Assembly (NCBI RefSeq): GCF_003751945.1
Contig: NZ_RJKL01000001.1
Span: forward strand, 4,030,001 to 4,094,000
Source: Couchioplanes caeruleus
Lineage (GTDB): Bacteria; Actinomycetota; Actinomycetes; Mycobacteriales; Micromonosporaceae
Reading direction: 5' to 3'
DNA length: 64,000 bases
The first letter of the stretch is position 1. Each line of letters begins with the position of its first letter. Below the pieces are notes generated by a model that saw nothing but the letters and a program-made list of their open reading frames with translations, was not told the DNA's origin and did not search any database. Of this stretch, positions 31,442-39,530 are shown in pieces. Position numbers and translations under genes: made by a program.

Positions 31442-32469
31442 GACGACCGCGCCACGAGCACGCCCGCGTCGTCCCGGCGGGTGCCGGCGTCGCGGAGCAC
31501 GGTCGCCGCGATGACCTGCGGGGAACGGATCAGCAGGCCGGGATAGTCGGCCGGATTCCAGCGGTCGACCACGCCGTCGGTGTGCATGAGCACCACCGCC
31601 TCGGGTGCCAGCGGGTAGTCGTACTCCCGGATCTGTCGTCTCTGGTGCCCGGCGATGCCGGGCAGCGACACCATGCCGCGACGCGGGGCGTCCGGCGTCA
31701 GGACCGTCCCGGCGATGTTGCCCAGGCCCGCATAGCGGACCACCTGCCGCAGCGGGTCGATCTCGGCGATGGCCACGGCCGCACCCCGGGTGTGCCCGAG
31801 CGTACGGTGCAAAGTGTCCAGCAGCGCGGCCGGTGCCGCCGCCGGCGCGCCGTGAAAGACGCGGACGGCCTCCTGCGCGGCCGCGTGTGCCAGCCGCCCG
31901 TGCCCGAGCCCGTCGCAGACCATGACCTGGCGACGGCCGTCCACCTCCCGGGCGGCGCAGGCGTCGCCGCTGACCGGTTCGCCGGTCAGCGGGCGGGTGA
32001 GCCCGGCCGCCCAGGCCGGCTCCGGCGCCTTCTCCGGCCACACCTGGGCGACGAGCACCGTGCCCTTGCCGGGCACGGAGTGCATGTCGCACCAGCTCGC
32101 CTGGCGCACGATCGCGCCGAGGCCGATGCCCAGGGTGCCGACGGTGGAGTGCCCGTCGTCGAGAGCGTGCGACACGTCCGCCATGCCCGGACCTCGGTCG
32201 ATCACCACGATCTCGACGCCCGCGTTGCCGTTCGCGCGGGTCGGGCGAACGAGCAGCACACCCTCGTCGGCGTGCTTGACGAGGTTGCCGGCGGCCTCGG
32301 CGACGACGATCGAGAGGTCGGCGATCCGTCGTTCCGGAATCCCCAGCTCGGCGGCAAGACGTTCCGCGGTGCGCCGGACGGCGGCGGCGGTGCCGGCAGC
32401 TTCCACCCGGAACCAGACTCCCTGGTCGAGCAGTCCTTCCGGTAGCGACGCCACCGCGCCTCCGCTCAT
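31438..32469 (-). CDS. RsbW-like ATPase fused to RsbX-like PP2C phosphatase
   Basis: A 343-residue fusion: GHKL ATPase (about 15-140, N-box VVAEAAGNLVKHA, G1 DRGPGM, GTLGIGLGAI) and a short PP2C domain (about 155-340, CDGLGHGRLA, HTDGVVDR, RRDDAGVLVA). Stressosome operons use an RsbX phosphatase to reset phosphorylated RsbR/RsbS; this protein holds that place with an added kinase-like module. ATG 32469 overlaps the rsbT stop as ATGA, so the ATG is preferred over in-frame starts at 32478 and above. The next gene overlaps its stop in the same way. Confidence 0.87.
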   Translation of the reverse strand: MSGGAVASLPEGLLDQGVWFRVEAAGTAAAVRRTAERLAAELGIPERRIADLSIVVAEAAGNLVKHADEGVLLVRPTRANGNAGVEIVVIDRGPGMADVSHALDDGHSTVGTLGIGLGAIVRQASWCDMHSVPGKGTVLVAQVWPEKAPEPAWAAGLTRPLTGEPVSGDACAAREVDGRRQVMVCDGLGHGRLAHAAAQEAVRVFHGAPAAAPAALLDTLHRTLGHTRGAAVAIAEIDPLRQVVRYAGLGNIAGTVLTPDAPRRGMVSLPGIAGHQRRQIREYDYPLAPEAVVLMHTDGVVDRWNPADYPGLLIRSPQVIAATVLRDAGTRRDDAGVLVARSS

Positions 32470-32873
32470 CGACACCATTTGGTCACGCTGACGGTCGTGC
32501 CCCGGCCCACCGTCGTGTCGATGTCGAACTCGTCGACCAGCCGGCGGGCGCCGCTGAGCCCGAGGCCCAGACCGCCGCCGGTGGTGAAGCCGTCCGTCAG
32601 AGCCTGGTCGAGGTCGGGAATTCCCGGACCCTGATCGGCGAAAACGATGCGGATACCGGCCCGGCGCCCGTTCTCCACCCGGGTCACCTCGACCGTACCG
32701 CCGCCACCGTAGACGAGGGTGTTGCGAGCCAGCTCACTCGCGGCGGTCACCAGCTTGGTCTGGTCCACCAGGGACAACTTCACCGCCACGGCCACCGTAC
32801 GCACGAGCTGACGGACCCGGACCACATCCTGGTCGGAGCTGACCGCGATCCGCTCGGCGCCCCCAGCGGTCAT
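32466..32873 (-). CDS. rsbT: RsbT serine/threonine kinase
   Basis: A 135-residue single GHKL kinase with all ATP motifs: N-box SELARNTLVYGGG (N51), DQGPGIPD (80-87) and GGGLGLGL (99-106). RsbT phosphorylates RsbR and RsbS in the stressosome and, once released, binds and activates a PP2C phosphatase. Start and stop overlap rsbS and the ATPase-PP2C fusion as ATGA. Length and order rsbR-rsbS-rsbT match the known module. Confidence 0.95.
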   Translation of the reverse strand: MTAGGAERIAVSSDQDVVRVRQLVRTVAVAVKLSLVDQTKLVTAASELARNTLVYGGGGTVEVTRVENGRRAGIRIVFADQGPGIPDLDQALTDGFTTGGGLGLGLSGARRLVDEFDIDTTVGRGTTVSVTKWCR

Positions 32874-33280
32874 GGCTGGGTGACCGCCGGTTCCTCCGCG
32901 TCGTCGTTCTGCTCGTCGTCGTCCGCGGCGCGCTCCCTGGCGAGCATGGCCATGCCCAGCTCGACGTTGAGCGCCGTCCGGATGCCCGGCAGGGAGAGCC
33001 CGAGCTCGACCAGGGTGATGGCGACCGCAGGCCGCATGCCCACGACGACCGTCTCGGCGTCCAGGACCCGGGAGATCGAGGCGATGGTGGCCAGCGTGCG
33101 GCCGACGAACGAGTCGACGATGTCCAGTGCGCTGATGTCGATGATCACGCCGTGGCAGCCGGTCGCCACGATCCGCGCGGCCAGGTCCTCCTGCAACTGC
33201 AGCGCGACCTGGTCCTCCATGTCGGTCTGGATGGAGACCAGGAGGATATCGCCGATCTTCAGGACCGGCACGCGTTCCAT
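32870..33280 (-). CDS. rsbS: RsbS stressosome STAS protein
   Basis: A 136-residue single STAS domain. The phosphorylation loop is DISALDIVDSFVGRTLA with S57 equivalent to the B. subtilis RsbS serine. The tail (about 115-136) is very acidic (DDDEQNDD). RsbS forms the stressosome core with RsbR and sequesters RsbT until phosphorylated. ATG 33280 has GGGAGG 9 nt upstream; the stop overlaps the rsbT start as ATGA, and the gap to rsbR is 4 nt. Confidence 0.94.
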   Translation of the reverse strand: MERVPVLKIGDILLVSIQTDMEDQVALQLQEDLAARIVATGCHGVIIDISALDIVDSFVGRTLATIASISRVLDAETVVVGMRPAVAITLVELGLSLPGIRTALNVELGMAMLARERAADDDEQNDDAEEPAVTQP

Positions 33281-33284
33281 CGGC

Positions 33285-34151
33285 TCATTCCTCCCGGCGT
33301 ACGGACTTCTGGGCGACCTTGTCGCCGCTCTTGCGCAGCACGTGCCGCAGAGCGTCGGCCAGGGAAGCCTTGGTGGCGATGTCGCCGAACTCGATGCCGA
33401 GGGCCACGATGGTCTGGGCGATCTGCGGGCGGATGCCCGAGATGATGCAGTCGGCGCCCATCAGCCGGGCCGCGACGACGGTCTTGAGGATGTGCTGGGC
33501 GACCTGGGTGTCCACCGCCGGCACGCCGGTGATGTCGATGATCGCGTAGGGCGAGCCGGTGTCCACCAGGGTCTGCAGCAGACGCTCCATGACCACCTGG
33601 GCCCGGGCCGAGTCGAGCGTGCCGACCAGCGGCACCGCGACGACGCCCTCCCACAGCTTCACGACCGGGGTGGAGAGCTCGAGGAGCTGTTCGGCCTGAT
33701 CGGCGATGAGTTCTTCACGCGCACGGGTGTACGTGTCGAAGGTGAAGAGGCCCGCGCGGTCGACGAACGCGGAGAAGGCGACGAAGTCGCGCAGGGTGGC
33801 CGCGTCCGTGCCCTCGCCCGCCCCGATGACCCTGAGGGCGGCATCCTTGAGCGCGAAGACGCTGACCGCCGTCTCTGTGGCGGTGAAACCCTGCCGCGCC
33901 CGGCTGCCGGAGAGCTCGCTGAGCTGCGCCCGCAGCTCGGCCGCGGCGTCGTCCTCGAGCTCCTGCGCGCCGCCGGCGAGCGCCGCCTGGAAGCCTTTCT
34001 GCAACTCCTGCGTCTGCCGCTGGAGCTCGGCACGGCTCAGACGGCCGCGCATCTGGGTGGCGACCTCGTCCGTCCAGGACGCCACGATCGCGTCTTCGTG
34101 CCCCTGGAGCAGATCCGCGAAGCGGCCCACCCCGCCCGAACTCAACGCCAC
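33285..34151 (-). CDS. rsbR: RsbR stressosome sensor
   Basis: A 288-residue protein: an N-terminal helical sensor domain (about 8-150, non-haem globin-like fold in this family) and a C-terminal STAS domain (about 160-280). Candidate phosphothreonines lie at T161 (LSTPVVKLW) and T215 (DITGVPAVDTQVAQ), the two regions modified in characterised RsbR proteins. GTG 34151 is preceded by a full AGGAGG. It is the first gene of the six-gene stressosome operon. What it senses cannot be read from sequence. Confidence 0.94.
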   Translation of the reverse strand: MALSSGGVGRFADLLQGHEDAIVASWTDEVATQMRGRLSRAELQRQTQELQKGFQAALAGGAQELEDDAAAELRAQLSELSGSRARQGFTATETAVSVFALKDAALRVIGAGEGTDAATLRDFVAFSAFVDRAGLFTFDTYTRAREELIADQAEQLLELSTPVVKLWEGVVAVPLVGTLDSARAQVVMERLLQTLVDTGSPYAIIDITGVPAVDTQVAQHILKTVVAARLMGADCIISGIRPQIAQTIVALGIEFGDIATKASLADALRHVLRKSGDKVAQKSVRREE

Positions 34152-34335
34152 GTTTCCTCCTGTGACCTCCGCCGGACGGCTCGCCGCCGGGTGCGGGCAG
34201 CTCGGGCGGACTTTACCATCGAGGCCGATTCTTACTTGTCATCGGCCAACTAATATGCCGGGGTCAGCCGGTCGCCCATTCTGCGGATCCCCCGCAGCGT
34301 GGAGTAACGTTCTGGCCATAACTGGGAGGTCCTGA

Positions 34336-34689
34336 ATGTCCCTGACGGTACAAACAGAGCAGCGCGGCGACGTGGTCGTCGTGTCGGTGGCCGGCGAGCT
34401 CGACATGGCCACCGCCCCTCAGCTCCAGGACCAGATCAGCGACCTGCTCGAGAAGGGCCGCATCCGGCTGGTGTTCGACCTGGCCGAGGTCTCGTTCTGC
34501 GATTCCACCGGCCTGTCCGTCTTCGTCCGCGCCAAGAACAGCACCGACGACGCGGGTGGTGTGGTCCGGCTGGCCGCGCCGCAGCGGGGAGTGCTGCGGA
34601 TCCTCGAGGTGTCGGGGCTGGTCGAGGTGCTGCACACGTACCCGACGGTGGACGAGGCCGTGGCGGCCGAGGAGCCGGCGCTCGACTGA
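34336..34689 (+). CDS. STAS anti-sigma factor antagonist (RsbV-like)
   Basis: A 117-residue STAS protein with FDLAEVSFCDSTGLSVFV; S57 is the expected kinase target. It is divergent from rsbR, with 184 bp between, and has a GGGAGGT ribosome site. It is the best candidate in the window for the antagonist switched by the nearby PP2C phosphatases, but its partner anti-sigma factor is not encoded here. A TAATAT at 34251-34256 with TTCTTA 16 bp upstream could be its promoter (weak). Confidence 0.9.
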   Translation: MSLTVQTEQRGDVVVVSVAGELDMATAPQLQDQISDLLEKGRIRLVFDLAEVSFCDSTGLSVFVRAKNSTDDAGGVVRLAAPQRGVLRILEVSGLVEVLHTYPTVDEAVAAEEPALD

Positions 34690-34708
34690 GTGAGGGCCGA
34701 CCGGCGTA

Positions 34709-34734
34709 GTTTGTCGCGAACCGGCCGCGGGAAA
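34709..34734 (+). promoter_or_regulatory. sigma-B/sigma-F-type promoter of mscL
   Basis: GTTT (34709-34712), 16-bp spacer, GGGAAA (34729-34734), matching the general-stress pattern GTTT-N14-16-GGGWAW. The start codon at 34776 lies about 35 nt after the predicted transcription start. Seen directly in sequence; which sigma factor uses it is inference. Confidence 0.55.
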
Positions 34735-34775
34735 CTGCTGCCTTCGAACCCCCTCGGCTCTTCGCAGGAGTGCGC

Positions 34776-35225
34776 GTGAACTCGATGCTCAAAGGCTTCA
34801 AAGACTTCATCATGCGCGGCAACGTCGTCGACCTCGCCGTCGGCGTTGTCATCGGCGCCGCCTTCACCTCGGTCGTGACCGCCCTCACCACCTCCTTCCT
34901 CAAGCCCCTCATCCAGCTCATCGCCGGCGGCTCGGGCGTGAACCCCGGCACGTGGCAGCCGAGGGAGGGCGTGATCTTCGACTACGCCGGGTTCCTCAAC
35001 GCGGTGATCACGTTCCTGCTGACGGCCGCGGTGGTCTACTTCCTCGTCGTCTTTCCGCTGAACAAGCTGGCGGAGCGGCGCAAGCGGGGCGAGGAGCCGC
35101 CGCCCGCCGCGCCCAGCGAGGAGGTCAAGCTGCTGACCGAGATCCGCGACGCCCTGGTGCGCCAGCAGGTCGCGCCCGGAGCGGTGGACGACATCCTCGG
35201 CCGGCACCGGGAACCCCCGCGCTGA
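34776..35225 (+). CDS. mscL: large-conductance mechanosensitive channel MscL
   Basis: A 149-residue protein with the MscL hallmarks: MLKGFKDFIMRGNVVDLAVGVVIGAAF (amphipathic helix plus pore helix TM1), TM2 near 72-94 (FLNAVITFLLTAAVVYFLVV) and a C-terminal bundle helix (EEVKLLTEIRDAL). It opens under membrane tension and releases solutes in hypo-osmotic shock. AGGAG at 34766-34770 supports GTG 34776; ATG 34785 would start at MLKGF. It lies beside the stressosome operon and carries its own stress-type promoter. Confidence 0.95.
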   Translation: MNSMLKGFKDFIMRGNVVDLAVGVVIGAAFTSVVTALTTSFLKPLIQLIAGGSGVNPGTWQPREGVIFDYAGFLNAVITFLLTAAVVYFLVVFPLNKLAERRKRGEEPPPAAPSEEVKLLTEIRDALVRQQVAPGAVDDILGRHREPPR

Positions 35226-35249
35226 AAAAGATCACCCGACCCGCGTTGT

Positions 35250-35265
35250 TCGAACACATGTTCGA
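35250..35265 (+). promoter_or_regulatory. LexA (SOS) box
   Basis: TCGAACACATGTTCGA is a perfect match to the actinobacterial LexA consensus TCGAAC-N4-GTTCGA and a complete palindrome in its arms. It abuts TACAGT (35266-35271), a good -10, which ends 7 nt before the ATG at 35278. LexA bound here would block the promoter. Confidence 0.85.
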
Positions 35266-35277
35266 TACAGTGCGGGG

Positions 35278-35511
35278 ATGGAACAGCGTAAGCACTGGTG
35301 GAACGGCAGGTGGGGACGTGTCGCCCGCAAGGACGTGTACCTGCGGACGAGCGGCAACCAGTGGTACGTGGAGCAGCGCGCGGGCGGCGCCGACGGCGTC
35401 TCCCACTTCTTCGAATACGACAGCGAGGAGGCGGCGCTCGACATGGTCCGCGCCCTGCTGACCGGCATGGACGACTGGCGCGAGCTGTCGGTCCGCCCCC
35501 GCGAGCGCTGA
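35278..35511 (+). CDS. small SOS-controlled protein, apparently leaderless
   Basis: A 77-residue protein beginning MEQRKHWWNGRWGRV: basic and Trp-rich at the N-terminus, with a VYLRTSGNQWYVEQR strand region, then an acidic FFEYDSEEAALDMV helix. No domain recognised. There is no ribosome binding site, and the -10 TACAGT is 7 nt before the ATG, so translation is probably leaderless. The LexA box in front predicts induction by DNA damage. A small actinobacterial SOS protein of unknown job fits best; a toxin, division inhibitor or repair accessory are all possible. Confidence 0.85.
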   Translation: MEQRKHWWNGRWGRVARKDVYLRTSGNQWYVEQRAGGADGVSHFFEYDSEEAALDMVRALLTGMDDWRELSVRPRER

Positions 35512-35519
35512 GGCGTTCC

Positions 35520-36422
35520 TCAGGCGGCCCGGCGGTTCGTGCCCGGCTCGTGCGCGGCGGTGAGCGGACCCGGCGGCACGAGCCGCAGCTTCGGTTGCCG
35601 GGGCGCCGCGCCGGACTCGTCGGCGTCGTCCTGCGCGAGATGCCATCCGGTGCCGATGCCCGCCCGGTCGCCGGGCGGCCGGGCCGGGCCGGCGGTCACC
35701 CGGGACAGCGCCACCACGATCAGGTAACCGGCGATCACGAAGCCGTGGCTGACCAGCCGCGTCGCGTCGACCCGGGCCGCCGACAGGTCGTTGACCGACA
35801 GCAGCAGGAGCATCCCGACGAAGGCGGTCAGCATCGGCACCAGGCCGGTCGGCCGGTTGCGCCGCAGCGCGATGAAGAGGAAACCGGCGCCGACCGCCAC
35901 GTTCCAGGCCGCCGACTCGTGCCACAGGTGGCCGGGGGTCGCTTCCATGCCGGAGTGCACGTGCAGGCTTCCGGCCCCACCGCCGACCTGCGCCAGCCCG
36001 AGGATGAGCTGCACCGCACCGACCGCCGCGAGGGCCACGTAGAGCACCGTGCCGATCCGCGCCCGCCACGGGAGCGCGTGGCCGGCGCGGGAACCGGAAG
36101 GCGCCTCGGCCCGGGTCACGGCGAACCATTCCCGCACGAGGGAGTTCCACCGGCCACGCCCGGCCCGCGCCCTTACGGTCGCCTCCCCGGCGTCCTGCGC
36201 CGATTTCTCGGCGGCGAAGGCCGCGAGGATGGCGTCGCTGAGATCCGGAACGTCCGCGACCAGGGCCGTACGGGTCAGCCGGTTGACCGCGGCGGCACGC
36301 TCCAGCCACTCGCGGCAGCCGGCACAGCCGGCCAGATGCTCGTCGACCCGTTCCCGATCGGCCGGATCGTCCTCGCCGTCCAGTTGCGCGGACAGCATTT
36401 CGCGCCAACGCTCACACGCCAT
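35520..36422 (-). CDS. zf-HC2 membrane protein, possible anti-sigma factor
   Basis: A 300-residue protein with an N-terminal anti-sigma zinc finger (C3, then H29-x3-C33-x2-C36 in VDEHLAGCAGC), a charged linker and four to six hydrophobic helices between about 120 and 245. The C-terminal 50 residues are cytoplasm-like and Pro/Arg-rich. The zinc finger is typical of ZAS anti-sigma factors, yet no sigma gene is adjacent, so its partner is elsewhere or it has another role. ATG 36422. Confidence 0.8.
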   Translation of the reverse strand: MACERWREMLSAQLDGEDDPADRERVDEHLAGCAGCREWLERAAAVNRLTRTALVADVPDLSDAILAAFAAEKSAQDAGEATVRARAGRGRWNSLVREWFAVTRAEAPSGSRAGHALPWRARIGTVLYVALAAVGAVQLILGLAQVGGGAGSLHVHSGMEATPGHLWHESAAWNVAVGAGFLFIALRRNRPTGLVPMLTAFVGMLLLLSVNDLSAARVDATRLVSHGFVIAGYLIVVALSRVTAGPARPPGDRAGIGTGWHLAQDDADESGAAPRQPKLRLVPPGPLTAAHEPGTNRRAA

Positions 36423-36482
36423 GCATCCATAGTCGCTCCGCGCGGGCCCCTGGTTCCCGGCGGATGACCGGACTTTTGGCCG

Positions 36483-37121
36483 TCAACGCAGCTCAGGGCG
36501 GGGAATCGAGGGGTCGGAGTGGTCCCCGGAGCCGCCCAGCAGACGCTTGCGTTCGCGAAAAGCGCGCAGATTGGCGGTATTGCCGCAGGTGCTCACGTCG
36601 TGCCAGACTCCGCTGTTGTTTCGCGACGTGTCGAAGAACGCCGCCCGGCATTCGGTGTTGTTGCAGAGCTTCAGCCGGGGCCAGAGCCCCGCCTGCTGGG
36701 CCATCAGCGCCTCGGCCCAGAGCGCGGACGCCAGCCACCGGGTGCCGCGGCCGGAGGGCACGATCCGTACCCAGCCCTCGGCGTCGGGCACCAGGGTGAC
36801 CGGCACGTCCGCCGGCGGCAGCGAGCCGTCCTGCTCCGGCCCCCGGCCGCTGCCGGCCAGGATGACGCCCTCGAACGTGGTGCGCAGCCGGCGCAGCGAA
36901 CGCAGGTCGGTCGACGAGAGCAGCAGGACGGGCGCGGGGAGGGCGGCGACGCGTGACCAGGTGGCGAGGGCGTCGGTCACCCAGCGCTGGGCGTCGTCGG
37001 CCGTCGCCAGCAGGTCGGGGGCGTATGACATGGTCGCCCGGGTGTTGACGAGGTCCTGCAGGAGGGCGAGGCCGGCGGGCGCCTCGCGTACGCCGTGCCG
37101 CAGACTCGCCTTCCATGACAT
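36483..37121 (-). CDS. CGNR zinc-finger regulator
   Basis: A 212-residue protein with an N-terminal stress-response-type domain (LLQDLVNTRA near 21-30) and a C-terminal zinc finger: CNNTECRAAFFDTSRN followed by STCGNTANLRAFRER. The usual CGNR tetrad reads CGNT here. This family (ABATE domain plus CGNR finger) is common in actinobacteria and probably binds DNA. No ribosome site precedes ATG 37121; TAGCCT 6 nt upstream hints at a leaderless start. It shares strand with the zf-HC2 gene, 60 bp downstream. Confidence 0.82.
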   Translation of the reverse strand: MSWKASLRHGVREAPAGLALLQDLVNTRATMSYAPDLLATADDAQRWVTDALATWSRVAALPAPVLLLSSTDLRSLRRLRTTFEGVILAGSGRGPEQDGSLPPADVPVTLVPDAEGWVRIVPSGRGTRWLASALWAEALMAQQAGLWPRLKLCNNTECRAAFFDTSRNNSGVWHDVSTCGNTANLRAFRERKRLLGGSGDHSDPSIPRPELR

Positions 37122-37304
37122 AAGCGAAGGCTACTGGACTCTTTTTCACGCTCGTATCCACCGGTCACCCGACCAGGCCGGGATAGCCGCTCTACGCTGC
37201 GCATTCTCGTCCTGACACCGCGTCGATCATCACCCGGGACAGTGACGAATATGCTTGCCGTCAGACAAATGTCGGCCTTGGCGCCCGAGTCGCCACCATG
37301 AACA

Positions 37305-37329
37305 GTTTTCGCGTGTGATCATCGGGTAT
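37305..37329 (+). promoter_or_regulatory. perfect sigma-B/sigma-F-type promoter
   Basis: GTTT (37305-37308), 15-bp spacer, GGGTAT (37324-37329): a full match to the actinobacterial general-stress consensus GTTT-N14-17-GGGTAT. The L,D-transpeptidase start follows within 14 nt, so the transcript has almost no leader. Confidence 0.75.
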
Positions 37330-37342
37330 GGAGGGAGCCGTG

Positions 37343-38155
37343 GTGCGAAGGACCATTACCTACGCCGTGGCGCTCGCGACCGCGGCGGTACTCGCCGGCT
37401 GCGACACGAGCGGTCCGGAGCAGGCCGCGCCGGCACCCTCCGCGCCCGCCACCGCGCCCTCGACGCCGCTGCCGGAACCGCCACCGTCGAATCCGGCGCC
37501 GACAGGTTCGGCGGCACCGACCATGCCCGGCCCGACGACCGCACCGTCGTCCGCGCCCGAAAAGCTCAAGACCGGAGCCAAGGGGCAGGAGGTCATCGCG
37601 CTGCAGCAGAGCCTGACGAAGCTCGGCTACTGGAACGGCAAGGCGGACGGCACCTTCGGCTCGCTCACCCGGCAGGCGGTGTTCGCCCTGCAGAAGGCGG
37701 CCGGCCTCACCCGTGACGGTGTGGTCGGGCCCAAGACCCGCAAGGCCTTGGACGAGGGCGTACGCCCCCAGGCGAAGAGCGACAGCGGCCGGGTCATCGA
37801 GATCAACAAGAAGCGCCAACTCCTCATGCTCGTCGACGACGGCGAGGTGACCCAGATCTTCAACACGTCGACCGGCTCGTACGAGCGCTACGAGACCGCG
37901 AGCGGCGGTACGGCCATAGCGGCCACGCCCAGCGGAAAGTTCAAGGTCTATCGCCAGATCGACGGCTGGCGGAACGCGCCCCTCGGCATGCTGTGGCGCC
38001 CGAAGTACTTCAACGGCGGAATCGCGGTGCACGGGGCCCCGAGCGTGCCGCCGTACCCGGCATCGCACGGCTGCGCCCGGCTCTCCGTCTCGGCGATGAA
38101 CCACCTCTGGGGCAGCGACCAGATCCCGCTCAAGACCAAGGTCTGGGTCTACTGA
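37343..38155 (+). CDS. L,D-transpeptidase lipoprotein with peptidoglycan-binding domain
   Basis: A 270-residue exported protein: lipoprotein signal with LAGC (C about 20), a Pro/Ala/Ser-rich spacer (about 25-75), a peptidoglycan-binding domain (about 80-135, LQQSLTKLGYWNGKADGTFG) and a YkuD catalytic domain (about 145-270) with HGAPS and SHGCARL (catalytic C244). It should make 3-3 cross-links or anchor proteins in the wall. ATG 37328 lies inside the -10 box and cannot be the start if that promoter is used; GTG 37343, behind GGAGGG, is chosen (GTG 37340 possible). The promoter ties wall remodelling to general stress. Confidence 0.92.
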   Translation: MRRTITYAVALATAAVLAGCDTSGPEQAAPAPSAPATAPSTPLPEPPPSNPAPTGSAAPTMPGPTTAPSSAPEKLKTGAKGQEVIALQQSLTKLGYWNGKADGTFGSLTRQAVFALQKAAGLTRDGVVGPKTRKALDEGVRPQAKSDSGRVIEINKKRQLLMLVDDGEVTQIFNTSTGSYERYETASGGTAIAATPSGKFKVYRQIDGWRNAPLGMLWRPKYFNGGIAVHGAPSVPPYPASHGCARLSVSAMNHLWGSDQIPLKTKVWVY

Positions 38156-38170
38156 CCGCCGGGACCGCGC

Positions 38171-39292
38171 TCAACCGGCGACGGCCAGCGAGCGGGCCAC
38201 CCGGCGCAGGAACTCGGGGTTGGAGCCGGTGCCCCGGAGCTGCTCCAGCAAGTGGTGCAGGCCCTCGCGGCCCTGACCGTTCAGGGCCCGGCGGATCTGG
38301 GCGGCGACCGCCAGCTCGCCGGGGGCCAGCAGGTTGTCGTCGTGGCGGGTGCCGGAGGCGGCGAGATCGACGGCCGGGAAGAGGCGGGCCTGGGCCAGGC
38401 CGCGGTCGAGCTTGAGCTCGGCGTTGCCGGTGCTCTTGAACTCCTCGAAGATGACGGTGTCCATGGCGGACCCGTTCTCCACGAGCGCGGTCGCGATGAT
38501 GGTCAGCGAGCCGCCGCCCTCGATGTTGCGGGCCGCGCCCAGGAACTGCTTCGGCGGGTGCAACGCGGTCGAGTCGATGCCGCCGGAGAGCGTACGCCCC
38601 CGGCCGGGCGCGATCAGGTTGTACGCCCGGCCGAGCCGGGTGATCGAGTCGAGCAGCACGACGACGTCGTGACCCAGCTCGACCAGGCGCTTGGCCCGCT
38701 CGATCGCCAGCTCGGCGAGTGCGGTGTGGTCCTGCGGCGGCCGGTCGAACGTGGCCGCGATGACCTCGCCCTTGACCGAGCGCTGCATGTCGGTGACCTC
38801 TTCGGGCCGCTCGTCGACCAGCACGACCATCAGGTGGCACTCGGGATTGTTGTGGGCGATCGCGTCGGCCACCTGGTGCAGGATGGTGGTCTTGCCCGCC
38901 TTGGGCGGCGAGACGATCAGGGCACGCTGGCCCTTGCCGAGCGGCATCACCAGGTCGATGACGCGCGTGGTCAGGATGTGCGCCTCGGTCTCCAGCCGCA
39001 GGCGCTCCTGCGGGTAGAGCGGGGTGAGCTTGTAGAAGTCGGGCCGGCGACCCGGCTTGCGGTCGTTGACCGTGTCCACCCGTACGGTGGTGGGCTTGCG
39101 GCCGTCGGCCCGGGCGGTGCCGGTGATCCGGTCGCCGCGGCGCAGGTCGAGCCGGCGGATCTGGTCCATGGAGATGCGGATGTCGTCGGGGCCGGGCAGA
39201 TAGCCGTCGGCTCGCAGCCAGGCTTGATCGCCGACGAGGTCGAGGAGGGCGTCCACGGGTACGTCGACGCCGGAGTTACGGGAATTGTCCAT
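38171..39292 (-). CDS. rho: short-form transcription terminator Rho
   Basis: A 373-residue Rho. Visible: RNA-binding domain remnant DDIRISMDQIRRLDLRRGD (about 36-54), Walker A SPPKAGKTTIL (128-138), Walker B VVVLLDSITRL and the R/Q-loop region GGIDSTALHPPKQFLGAARN. Actinobacterial housekeeping Rho proteins are usually about 600-700 residues with a long basic N-terminal insertion; this one lacks it and even the E. coli N-terminal helical subdomain. It may be a second, specialised Rho. ATG 39292 is 8 nt after CTGGAG; a GTG at 39301 is in frame. Confidence 0.9.
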   Translation of the reverse strand: MDNSRNSGVDVPVDALLDLVGDQAWLRADGYLPGPDDIRISMDQIRRLDLRRGDRITGTARADGRKPTTVRVDTVNDRKPGRRPDFYKLTPLYPQERLRLETEAHILTTRVIDLVMPLGKGQRALIVSPPKAGKTTILHQVADAIAHNNPECHLMVVLVDERPEEVTDMQRSVKGEVIAATFDRPPQDHTALAELAIERAKRLVELGHDVVVLLDSITRLGRAYNLIAPGRGRTLSGGIDSTALHPPKQFLGAARNIEGGGSLTIIATALVENGSAMDTVIFEEFKSTGNAELKLDRGLAQARLFPAVDLAASGTRHDDNLLAPGELAVAAQIRRALNGQGREGLHHLLEQLRGTGSNPEFLRRVARSLAVAG

Positions 39293-39470
39293 TGGGGGCA
39301 CTCCAGGGGAGCAGCGGAAACGCGCGTCGGAAGAGCGCGAGAAGGAGAAGCGAAACGGCCGCGTGACAGGCCTCTGGGGGCGGCATGGGCCGCCGGCATC
39401 CAGGGCACGGCTGTCGACAGGTTAGCACTATCGACGACGGGCGTGGTGTGATCCTCGATCGAAATTTCTT

Positions 39471-39498
39471 GAAACCTCGGGGTGCGCTGGCGGGTGTC
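39471..39498 (+). promoter_or_regulatory. possible ECF-type autoregulatory promoter
   Basis: GAAACC at 39471-39476 resembles an ECF -35 element and TGTC at 39495-39498 could be part of the -10, 18 bp on. It precedes the ECF sigma gene. Weak: the -10 is not a clear match. Confidence 0.25.
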
Positions 39499-39530
39499 AG
39501 TCAGTGAGCACCGCAGAAGGGGGACACGGG

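Noticed and set aside
37328..37342. ATG 37328 as start of the L,D-transpeptidase
   Set aside because: It lies within the -10 box GGGTAT of a perfect stress promoter, so it would not be in the mRNA.
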